Below are positions 24,401 to 33,409 of a stretch of DNA of 64,000 nt, piece after piece. The translations under genes and the position numbers were made by a program. The stretch is from Xylogone sp. PMI_703 (Eukaryota; Ascomycota; Leotiomycetes), in the NCBI GenBank assembly GCA_021399445.1, contig JAJTUQ010000013.1, forward strand, positions 186,001 through 250,000, in the 5' to 3' direction. The stretch's first letter is position 1; the number at the start of each line of letters is the position of its first letter. The notes beneath the pieces were generated by a model that saw nothing but the letters and a program-made list of their open reading frames with translations, had not been told where the DNA came from and did not search any database.

Positions 24401-24523
24401 GAGTGGGTAGAGTGGGTAGCTCTACCCATGGTTCCTCTACCCTACCCGGGTAGAGTAGAGAAGGGGTGCCCTCTACTCTACCGGGTAGAGTGGGTAGAGC
24501 TCCCTCTACAATGCCCAAGTATG
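21474..24523 (-). mobile_element. hAT-B transposon (decayed), 3050 bp
   Basis: The ends are a perfect 20-bp inverted repeat (CATACTTGGGCATTGTAGAG). After a 5-bp offset on the left it continues with GGAGCTCTACCCAC on both sides. The 8-bp target duplication CTTCCGAT is at 21466..21473 and 24524..24531. Both subterminal regions (about 130 bp) consist of alternating GGGTAGAG / CTCTACCC motifs that can pair with each other. The transposase gene runs on the minus strand and carries stop codons, so this copy is non-autonomous now. Confidence 0.92.
21621..24041 (-). pseudogene. hAT-B transposase pseudogene
   Basis: The first segment (24041..23568) is a Ser-rich N-terminus with a BED-like finger (CLHYCIACWENEKK ... 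DHLRLNHP). A TGA at 23570..23568 interrupts it, and the same frame continues as EAYHRPRYIQALLMLCARRR. The next segment has DIYISTDMWTSLARKAYL and GYHTGDNATSNDTLL, then a probable intron (GTTAGC...CATCCAG) before QIEYDPIGHRIRCLDHILNI. A third segment (22896..22387) holds GIDNDTRWSSWYHLI; a fourth (22309..22055) MVHAIEMGWFVLDKYYAL. The dimerisation domain (21971 onward, ITPLQWWLGAEQRQRYPRL) is cut by TAA at 21788..21786, but the frame runs on to 21621. Closest relative in the window is hAT-E. Confidence 0.85.
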
Positions 24524-24531
24524 CTTCCGAT

Positions 24532-25060
24532 CCATCTACATGATCACGTCAAAACACATCCCAAGCATGCAGTAAAGCGAAAAAGCCAGCTCTAGATTTC
24601 CGGGACTAGACTCGCTGCAGTAGGTTCATTCTTAGAGAAGTATAACGACAGACCAGATCCAAGCGACGTGGTATTGATTGCTCAACATGACCGGCTAGCA
24701 CGGGTCGACCGTACTCCTCGGTTGAGACTTCCTTTAATTTCTGCAGGGCCTTTTCCAGGCTTGGGCTTGATGACTTGATTGCAAATTGCCGGCTTCCCTG
24801 AGAGGGCAAACTAATTGACAGGGTATACAATGCTAAGTATCGGATTCCTCAGGTCTTTGATAGTTATTGGAGACAGGCGCCACTTGTCAGAGAAGGGAAA
24901 GTCAGTAGGGGACGACTGACCGGCAGGGGAGCATAGTGGCCACGCGACTAGTTGATGGGGCTTCTACAGCTACATACACCTCTATCCTCCCGTATTTTGG
25001 GGGTTCAGAGATCAATTTGTACTATATTCAGGCTTTATTTATCATGTACTCTCTGCCTTC
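24532..25060. other. spacer between hAT-B and hAT-1 copy 3
   Basis: No recognised gene. A 74-aa minus-strand ORF (24830..24606) lacks any family resemblance. Confidence 0.35.
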
Positions 25061-25068
25061 GCTCTAGG

Positions 25069-27720
25069 CAGTGATTCTATCCATACAGCGTATGGAATAT
25101 CATATGGCATATGGAACTAATCCATACTCCATATCCATATCCATATAGGCCAGGCTTATGGAATAAGTATGGAATACATGGGAACAACAGTTATTCCGGT
25201 TCCGTTCAAGGCTACGATCATGGACTCTCGCTGCCTAGAGCACTCTTTTCTTTCTTTATCTTTTTCTACGCTTTCCCAAAGCTGCACTTAGGCTGATGTT
25301 CCCATTCCGTAAATTTCAAAGCAACACTGAATTACCCTGACTGCTTCGCGCTTAGCTAATTGCTCGAGCCTTACATATTTGACATATAACATATAATGGG
25401 CTCTATCACATCCTTTACTACAGACGCTTCTAGTGAGTGTGAAACCTCTGTCATCGCATTAACCGATGCCTCCTCCGATATAGTTGCAAGTACCCAGAGC
25501 TCTTCCTTCACCACTAATAAAACTCGTAAACGGAAACTCACTGCGAACACGTGGGAGCATGCACGCAAGCCTCAAGGTTTGGAGCCTGAGCGCTGCCCTC
25601 GAAGAAAAGAAAAGTTCTACTACTGCAAATACTGCATTAGCCGCTCCTACAGTACTACTGTATCAACTACTTTCCGTAACCATCTACTCAGGGAACATAA
25701 TATTGAGTTGGAAAGTGGGGAGACTCACCCTGTGAAGAAGGCTTGCAATAACCTCCTAAAAGATGCTTTTGCAAAGGCCGGCGAAGTGAACACTGTGAAG
25801 CTTAAAGCGCATGAGCAGGAGGTGCTGAAGAACTCACTAAACCGCAAGGCAGCTATCGAGGCTCTTGTTCAGCTAGTAACGGTTCGAAATCTCCCCTATA
25901 ATATCAGCCAATGGCCAGAATTTCATGCCTTTATAGCTACAATTAATCCTGCTGCAGATCATCTTATTAGCCTCTCGCATGGTTCAATTCAAAAGCTTGT
26001 ATCAAATTCTTACTCTATCTATAAAGATATCCTGCGAAAGAAACTTCAAGCTACGCCGTCTCTCATTCATCTTTCCGCCGACGTTTGGACTTCGCCAAAT
26101 CGCAAAGCTTTCCTTGGAGTCTGTGCGCAATTTGTTAATGAGGAGTTAAAGAAAACCTGTCAAGCCTTACTTGCTCTGCCAGAGCTGCCTGGCCTTGACG
26201 GGCCTGGGAGCCATAGCGGCGCAGAGCAGTTTAAGCTCCTGGAACGTGTAATTGAGGATTATAATGTTTCACATAAGATTGGCTATGTTACAGGCGATAA
26301 TCACGGCTCTAATGATGTGCTCTGCCGTCTCCTGAGCGATTTCCTGAGGGGAAAAGGCAAGGAATGGAAGCCTAAAGACCATCGAATCCGCTGTCACGGC
26401 CATATTATTAACCTTGCTATTCAAGCTTTTCTCTTCACTGAATCGAAGGAAGCTATTGATACTGCTTGCCGTCAAATGGAGGAGTGTGATGAGGCTGAAT
26501 ACGATATAACGCTAATCGAGGAGTGGAAGAAGAGAAAATCTCTAGGTTGGCGTCAAATGGGACCTCTTGGTAAGGTTCATAACACCTGTATTCATATAAG
26601 AGCCGATAATTATCGGTATAATCTCTTTAAGGATAAGGCTGGCAGAGTGTTGTGTCTCGATAATGATACACGCTGGAATTCGTGGTATCTTCTCCTTGAT
26701 GTGGTAATTGAGAAACAAGAGCATGTTGAGTGGTATCAGAAAAAGTACTATGATCAGCTAAAGGACGATTATCTGACGCCTCAGGACTGGCTAATGCTGA
26801 AGAATACACGTAGCTTTCTGCAGCCCTTTTGGAAGGCTACTCAACGGACCCAGGACTATTGCGCTACGCTTGATCAAACGCTCTTTACTATGGATATCCT
26901 TGTGAAGCATTATAATCAAGCCTTTGAAAAATTTAAGAACGATCCACAGCTTCTTAGTTGTATCCTTACGAGCTGGCATGTCTTTGACAAGTATTATATG
27001 AAGTCAGACGAGACGCCAGCGTACGCTGCAGCGCTGATTCTTCACCCATCACGTCGAAAAGCATATATTCTGAAGAACTGGCCAAAGAGCTGGCATCGGC
27101 AAACGCTTAGTGCAGTTAAGAGACTCTGGGATGATAGCTATAAAGGGCTGTTAATGATGGATCCTACGCCGCCGCTAGAGCCAAAGGCAGAGCCGGATGA
27201 ATACGATCTCCTTGCACAAGAGCTTGATGTTATTGGCACAGCCATAGATATTGACGAGTACGAAGCCTATATTTCACAAACACCGATTCAAATCGATTGT
27301 TCTCCGCTTACTTGGTGGCTGCTTGATGAGCAACGACAACGATTTCCGCGACTATCAAAGATGGCAGTAGATATTCTTTCAATCCCGGCTATGTCTGCTG
27401 ACCCTGAGCGAGTCTTTTCAGGCGCACGTCGTACAATTACATGGGAAAGAGTGCAGCTTGGAGCGTCTACGGTTGAGAAGGGCGAGTGCTTGAAGAGCTG
27501 GATACGCAGCGGAGTAGCAGAGGGAGTAGCAGCCGAGTTAGTTGGGCAAGGTGTAGCTACTACAGGGGGTATTGAAAACCTACAGGTAGAGATTGGAGAT
27601 GATGTATGACGTCAGTTTCTGTATTCCATATGTATGTAATATGAACCCATATGAAGATTGATCCACATTCCATACTCCATATGAGGCCGTATGGGATATG
27701 GGATATGGATAGAATCACTG
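25069..27720 (+). mobile_element. hAT-1 transposon, copy 3 (complete, inverted)
   Basis: 2652 bp with the same 17-bp perfect terminal inverted repeats as copies 1 and 2 but opposite orientation. The target duplication is GCTCTAGG (25061..25068 and 27721..27728). With copies 1 and 2 it forms long inverted repeats 8-20 kb apart, which could promote inversion by recombination. Confidence 0.96.
25396..27609 (+). CDS. hAT family transposase, intact, 737 aa (copy 3)
   Basis: The translation is identical to copies 1 and 2, with the same BED-like finger, catalytic aspartates and C-terminal dimerisation domain. The ATG lies about 330 bp inside the left TIR. No lesion is visible. Confidence 0.95.
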   Translation: MGSITSFTTDASSECETSVIALTDASSDIVASTQSSSFTTNKTRKRKLTANTWEHARKPQGLEPERCPRRKEKFYYCKYCISRSYSTTVSTTFRNHLLREHNIELESGETHPVKKACNNLLKDAFAKAGEVNTVKLKAHEQEVLKNSLNRKAAIEALVQLVTVRNLPYNISQWPEFHAFIATINPAADHLISLSHGSIQKLVSNSYSIYKDILRKKLQATPSLIHLSADVWTSPNRKAFLGVCAQFVNEELKKTCQALLALPELPGLDGPGSHSGAEQFKLLERVIEDYNVSHKIGYVTGDNHGSNDVLCRLLSDFLRGKGKEWKPKDHRIRCHGHIINLAIQAFLFTESKEAIDTACRQMEECDEAEYDITLIEEWKKRKSLGWRQMGPLGKVHNTCIHIRADNYRYNLFKDKAGRVLCLDNDTRWNSWYLLLDVVIEKQEHVEWYQKKYYDQLKDDYLTPQDWLMLKNTRSFLQPFWKATQRTQDYCATLDQTLFTMDILVKHYNQAFEKFKNDPQLLSCILTSWHVFDKYYMKSDETPAYAAALILHPSRRKAYILKNWPKSWHRQTLSAVKRLWDDSYKGLLMMDPTPPLEPKAEPDEYDLLAQELDVIGTAIDIDEYEAYISQTPIQIDCSPLTWWLLDEQRQRFPRLSKMAVDILSIPAMSADPERVFSGARRTITWERVQLGASTVEKGECLKSWIRSGVAEGVAAELVGQGVATTGGIENLQVEIGDDV

Positions 27721-27811
27721 GCTCTAGGCCCCCTATAGTGTACCAGTGCCTCCCTCCTAACCTTCCTTCACCCTGCACGGAATACGACCCTGACACCGCT
27801 AGCGCTAACCC

Positions 27812-27844
27812 TTAAGTTAAGTTAAGTTAAGTTAAGTTAAGTTA
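27812..27844 (+). repeat. (AAGTT)n microsatellite, about 6.5 units
   Basis: A perfect pentanucleotide tandem. It lies just beyond the end of the LINE remnant, which reads on the minus strand. It is therefore plausibly that element's 3' tail, since Tad/LINE-type elements often end in short tandem repeats. Confidence 0.85.
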
Positions 27845-27959
27845 GCTTCTCGCTCTAGGCTATAAGCTATCCTAATTGTTCCGGTGCTGGCCATTGTTTC
27901 CGGGCTCCAAAACCTGCTGTCGTAACCAGCCAGGCCTAGAGGTTCAGACATTGCTACCT

Positions 27960-29502
27960 CCCCTCTTACTCCACTACTTCCGCCTCCTTTGTCCCCTCTC
28001 CGCTACCTTCATCCGCTCCTTCCGTACTTACTGTTGTTTGAGATTGAAATCTACCTGTTGCTTTCACAAATTGAATGACCGCCTTGATAGTATTTATGTT
28101 TGGTTTCCACTTCTCTTTACTTCCGTCAACCTGCTCTTCTGTTCGTCTGTCTAATCGACCGCTCCATCCCCCTAGTGCATATGACAGATCTCCCATCCTC
28201 TCGCCCAATATTTCTCGTAGTGCTTGTCTTTGCTCTGCCCATTGCAGGCATTGAAAGACAAAGTGGCGCACCGTCTCTTCTTCAACCCCGCATTAAACAT
28301 CTCGCTGACTCTGCTCTGTGTATTCGTGCCATCGGACCGTTTAAAGCTAAATGTCCTGTCTGTAACTGGATAACGATAACTGCATCTGACTATTCAAGGT
28401 GTTGTAAACTTTAACCACGTGTTGTTATAATAGAGCTTTATCAATAATTCTTGTGAACATGCTACAGCAGGTTCGTTTGAATAGCTACTCGTGCAACTTA
28501 AGTATTTTTCCTTGTCCTGCTCTAAATGCTTATGATTTGAGACGTGGAGTAAGCTCGTCCTTTACTTCATTTCCTCTTGCTGTAGATTTTTGTGCGTATT
28601 TGTGTGCAAGCTTATTACCATGCACACCTTCATGCGCTAGCACTCATCGTAGGGTGATTTTCATTCCTTCTACTCGAAGTCTTATAGTTATCTGTATTAT
28701 TTCTTGGATAATATATTGTCCACTCTGTTGGTGTGGTTTCCGTAACGATTTCATTGCGCTTTGGCAGTCTGTCAAGATAGTTATACTTCCTTGTCGCAGT
28801 TGAGGTGCATAACTACACAGAATCTTTACTACTTTCCGAATTGCTCTTAATTCTACAGCGTATTCGTTGTCGTCATTTCTAAGAGAGCAGTTTCGTATAC
28901 TGCTACCCATTCGCCTTCGTGTGTCTTCGTCCAAGCACTGGTTTTAGGTTGATGAAGGGGAGCTCATGCTTACGCCATATAACAGCATATCCTGTGGGAC
29001 CTTTCCTGGCTGACCCGTCAGTGTATATAGCGAGTGCTATCCACAGGTCCCCGGCTTCCATGACCGCCAGGTTTTTATCCTCCGTAATGATAATGGCTTC
29101 AAACGGACCGCCTATTGCTAGGTGGACTGGGAATGGGTGAATTACTTCAAGGTCTTTTGCTGTTTCTCTTTTAATATCCGTAGTGAATTCCTTTAGCATA
29201 CGGCGAAGTGGTGACATGATTCTGGTGGTGGTTGACCATATGTCCTTCTTGAGTTGCCACCAAGGGTGTTCTTTCGGGAGGGTATGAAGCTCTACCGCAT
29301 ATCGTAGGACCTTCATCCGGAGGCGGATGACTGTAGGTAGTAGACCACACTCGGCTTCTAGAATAACGTTTGCTGCTGTTCGGTATGCCCCTGTTATTAT
29401 TCGACTTCCTAGACGCTGTACCGCTTCTACTGTCTTTTCCGCGAACTGTCTTCGATCCTGGACTTTGTACCACACCGAGGCTGCGAGTATTCCATTTAAC
29501 AC
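27960..29502 (-). pseudogene. LINE (Tad-like non-LTR) remnant: end of RT and RNase H
   Basis: The minus-strand frame from 29502 shows AASVWYKVQDRRQFAEK, QRLGSRIITGAYRTAANVIL and EAECGLLPTVIRL, the post-RT region of fungal LINE polyproteins. RNase H follows: IYTDGSARKGPTGYAVIW, AVELRAIRKVV, ILTDCQSAMKSL, then (after a TGA where 'RWVP.HEGV' expects Trp) LAHEGVHGNKLAHKYAQ. At 28280..28200 EEETVRHFVFQCLQW marks the C-terminal Cys/His-type segment. At least one frameshift (about 28920) and two stops break it. The 5' part (ORF1, endonuclease, most of RT) is missing, the usual 5' truncation of LINEs. Confidence 0.8.
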
Positions 29503-29794
29503 TTATGCTTCCATCATTATAACCCTCAAGAGATACCACAATTTGGTTATAGTCTTACTTCGAATAGGGTGACGAGGAACTTCCGAGCTTTAGGAGGCTT
29601 GTCGGAGTACCCCTATCACAATTGGTGCGGCTTGCCAGGGGTTAGGAAGAGTTAATTTCCACACATAATAAGGGGGTTAGCTGACTACAAAAGGAAAACT
29701 AATAATCCATCAACTGTAAAACATACCATATGGTAATCCAGCAAGACCACCATTTGTCTTCTTGCACAAACTGTAGTACTTGACTTATCGTGAC
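29503..29794. other. spacer, possibly more LINE sequence
   Basis: Immediately upstream of the LINE remnant; a few residues may continue it, but the frame is lost. Nothing else seen. Confidence 0.3.
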
Positions 29795-30884
29795 ATGGGC
29801 TCCAAACTTTCTTTTGAGGATGTGGCGATGAGAACTCCTTTTACGTACATCCAACATTTCTTAGCACTCTTTGATACTATCGGTACTTCGGCTACTCTCG
29901 TTCAGGACCCCGACCATCCTGAGACCCTTTTCGTTGCTAAAACCCCTCTGGCAGCGGTTCGCTGGGTCAAAAGCTTTCTATCGGCTAATGAATGGTCCAC
30001 GGTAGCATGTTTTACCTAACCAACCTTCGCGCGATGAGGCGAAGAGTAGCGGAGGAGAGGGCCCTGCTGATGAGACTACAATCGCCAAGGTTGCTGTACA
30101 CAATGTTCAAACTCCCAATATGAACTATGGCCCACAATCGCTCGACTCCGGCGACAGTTCTACCGCATCTACCGCGTGTACGGCTCTTCTGAAACACGGA
30201 AAACGAAAACGATACAGACCAGAGTGAGCCGATCAGTCAGCCGATGACGGAACTTCAGATGGTCAGCGCTCATCCAGATCAATATTTTCCAGATTTGGTA
30301 TCAAAAAACGTCGCGGTGGGTCAAGGCACCAGCCTCACCAAAAATCTCTGCGCAAAAGCCCCGATGATGACAGTGACGGAAGTCTTCGCTACGAGAGTGA
30401 ACCAGAGTCTAGTGAGAATACAGACCACACTGATGACAGAGATGACAAGTCGACCTGCGACACCGACTTGATTGCATCTTTGCCCGAGGCAGAAACCAAG
30501 GATGAGCAGAGGATCAAGGACATGATAAGTGGGGTTAATCAAGACCTGCCTATGCTTCTATCGATAATGAAATCAACTGTCTCTAAATCAGTAGCTAGTA
30601 CGGCAGCTAGCTTTGTCAGGTACACAGTGGCCGGCCAGATGATCTACAGGGCTAGAGCGATAGGAAATTCATCGGCAATCGGAAATTGGTCTACCATCGA
30701 GAATTGGCAGATTAACGGGACATCTCCAGGCCATCATTATTCAGATTCGGTAATTTCAATCCCAGAACACATAGGTAAGCAGCCGGAATCCATCCAGGGT
30801 TTCTATAAGGTCTTCCAAGCTGTCAATCAATCAGATGGGGGACACTCTTTTTCAGGCCATTCTTCGTCGGCGCCTTCTCGCTGA
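29795..30884 (+). pseudogene. uncharacterised acidic Ser-rich protein, interrupted
   Basis: From the ATG at 29795 a frame reads MGSKLSFEDVAMRTPFTYIQ to a stop at 30017..30019. Shifted by one phase, a long frame covers about 30006..30884 with a single TGA at 30225..30227. Before the stop it contains LKHGKRKRYRPE; after it an acidic Asp/Ser run (KSPDDDSDGSLRYESEPE) and ETKDEQRIKDMISGVNQD. The composition (Ser/Asp/Gln-rich with a basic patch) looks like a nuclear or regulatory fungal protein. I do not recognise the family. One indel plus one nonsense codon argue for a decayed gene, though a missed intron could explain the first break. Confidence 0.35.
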
Positions 30885-31151
30885 TCTCTACCGTCATTAT
30901 CGAAATGCTACTTTGGAGCTCTCATCTTCCTTACCATTCAGTGGTAATTGCAAGAAAGGTCCTACTGCCGCGGCGCAAGTAAAGCTGTACTTGTTCCGTT
31001 CTCAATATTCTGTAACGCTATGGAGATTGAGTGACAGTAAAAGACCGTGCCGCGCGTATGAGGTTAAGAGCTGTTCATGCGTTGACGGAGAGTAATCGAG
31101 TGTTCTCATAGCTTGTATATTCTCATTTATTTCCCCCACTTCAGGCACTGG

Positions 31152-31666
31152 TTAAATCACCTCATCAACTTTAAAAGCCCTGACATACCAATGATGCCAG
31201 GAATTTAGCATCTCGGGCACATTCTCATACTTTGCTTTAGCATGCCAAAGACCATTCTTATCCATTCACTTTTTTTCATTCTTCAACTTCATAACGCCCC
31301 TACCGCGTTTATCTCGAAACTTGAGGCATGCCTCCCAAGCGACTGCTTGATCAGCGAAGGGTTCAATTTCAAGCATGTAGCTAGATGCTTGTTTTACGCT
31401 AAATATATTGTCGCATGAGCACTACCCTCTAAACTTGTATCTTCTCCTTGAATCTCCCTTTGAATTATTTTGATACTGCCACCTGTTGAATTCATAACAT
31501 GATACTCATTTAGTCCATGGTAGTCTGGGTATTTGGGCCTGAAGCCGGCACGCTTTTGAGCCTCGGCGGTGGCTTTGTCAGCATTGGAGTAAACTCCCAG
31601 GATCTGTGCTGGCTTCTCATTGAGGAAACCGTATTTTCGCTGTAGTATGTAAAATATCAGAGGCAT
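31152..31666 (-). pseudogene. uncharacterised fungal protein, frameshifted
   Basis: The minus frame from ATG 31666 reads MPLIFYILQRKYGFLNEKPA, then QILGVYSNADKATAEAQKRA and further to a stop near 31394. A second frame continues with QASSYMLEIEPFADQAVAWE and ENVPEMLNSWHHWYVRAFKV, ending at 31152, with one in-frame TGA after a poly-A run (KNEKK*MDKNG). Both halves have protein-like composition and a similar charged character, so I treat them as one gene broken by small lesions. Family unknown. Confidence 0.35.
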
Positions 31667-32516
31667 TGAGTCGCTTTTGTGATATCAGCGAGAAGTAGGC
31701 AATATATAGAGTAACGAGAGTACAGAATGCGACTTGTCAAGCAATGTGAAACCAAGGTAAGGTTAATATTCGTACTGTGCAACGTATACTTGATTGTAGA
31801 TCAAAGTTGATGCCAGTAAGTAGACATTAATCATACAGCCAGCTTGTCAAATTCGAGCAGTGAACGAAGTCAGTTTGCTCTTGTGACTGAAATTAACTAG
31901 TATTACTCTCCACCTTACATGACAAATAACTCTTAAAGGCATATTTAACGCTAATAATTAATGTAATTCTCTGTGTCCTGGTTATCCCTTTCAACTAAAA
32001 CCGTTGTGTGATATAAGGCTTTGAAGTTCTGAGGGACGGGTTAGACTTGGATCCTGGCTCGCTTGATGGACTTTTTGCAGGGTCGAACAAATACGACGTC
32101 ATATTCGAGCTCATATATACAGCCAGTTTCACAGAGCAACTAATGACTATTTAATACTAGTTACTAGAAAAACAATAAAGGTGCAATGACCTGTAGGCTT
32201 CTGATAATAGTGACTCGGCGATTGTAAAGCTTGATTTAAGAGGAGGTGAGAGGTAAGCCTTTGTAACACTGCATGAAATGAGGCCTCCCATGTCTTGGCA
32301 TGGTGGAAGGATATGTAATGTCATGCGGCAATGAAAGGAACAATGTCCAATGTGATAGAATGAGGCTACCAATCAATGTGATACTCTCTCTAAATGCGTC
32401 ACTGCTTTTTCCCCTGAGGCTGCGTTCCATTCCATTTTATTGTCAATGCTGCCTTGCTCCATTGATGTTTCCCTCCACAATCCCACGCCCTAAACGAGTC
32501 TGACCAACCGTTCAAA
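31667..32516. other. no recognised gene
   Basis: AT-rich; only short ORFs without resemblance to known proteins. Confidence 0.35.
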
Positions 32517-33310
32517 ATGGTCTCGAATCCGTTCTACACACATGCTTTAAACGGCTTATGTTCTCAAGATCAACTAGATTTAATAAACTCTATCGACCGC
32601 CTCCATTCACAAGGGATCAGCCATTATGTTTCGTTACCACGGATCATCGTGCGGGGACCAGTCATCGTGGAAGAGCTTTATGCTGGAAGTGATTTCTGGA
32701 GTAGCGTTTTCCGATTAAGAGCAACTTGTGCACTCGATTTCCCATAGAATTGGTTCTTCGCAAAACATCACAAATTGGAGTCACTGTGTCGATTATCCCT
32801 CATCACTCTCGCAGTGACGTTGAGAAGCTTTCCCTTAACAATTTTCATGAGACGCTAGAGGAATTCGATGGGCTTTTGGCTTGGATGGCAGGTCTTGAAA
32901 AATATGGATTCAAATGGGAACCTAGTCAATGACTAATCGCGGTGCTAAGGAAGAGAAGTTCTTCCCCCAAGGGATATGGACCAGCATGCCTGGCTCACTC
33001 CTAGGAGTCGAAAAGCTACAAAAGAGGTTTAGCAAAGTCCATGTTGAGCAGATCGCGACCGAACTACCTAGCCTGATTAATGAAATCAAAATCAAATCTG
33101 GAGCGTGTCACAACAAGCTTGAGAAGCTAAGTGAACGTCAGGCAACGTTGGAGGAATAGTGGCTCTACTTACTGCATATTAATCAATCGTTACACTCGCT
33201 AGTTAAAGCATCTGCAGCCCGATTACGAAGTAAAAGGTATTTGGATCCTCGGAGTTAGTTCGCTGAACTCGCAAATCGGCCGTCTAGTAGAGATCAAATC
33301 TCTTGGTTAC
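32517..33310 (+). pseudogene. dynamin-like GTPase pseudogene
   Basis: Starts with NPFYTHALNGLCSQDQLDLI and GISHYVSLPRIIVRG, the N-terminus of fungal dynamin-like (Mx/interferon-induced-type) GTPases. The P-loop survives in another frame as CGDQSSWKSFMLEVISG (GDQSSGKS expected, so a Gly is lost). LCTRFPIELVLRKTSQIGV follows in a third frame. Most of the G domain is deleted. The frame resumes after it with EEKFFPQGIWTSMPGSLLGV and KRFSKVHVEQIATELPSLI from the stalk. After a TAG at 33157 (Gln expected) it continues LYLLHINQSLHSLVKASAAR to about 33300. It is full of frameshifts and cannot make a GTPase. Confidence 0.75.
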
Positions 33311-33409
33311 AGTGGTTTATCAAGTCCAAATACCTCTTCATCATTCACCTAAACGAAATACCCTACCGTTTACGATCATAATCGTGAAAAGATAAAGTTA
33401 ACTAGTGTC

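Noticed and set aside
27812..27844. (AAGTT)n as a telomere-like repeat
   Set aside because: Fungal telomeres are usually TTAGGG; the tract is short, internal and next to a LINE 3' end.
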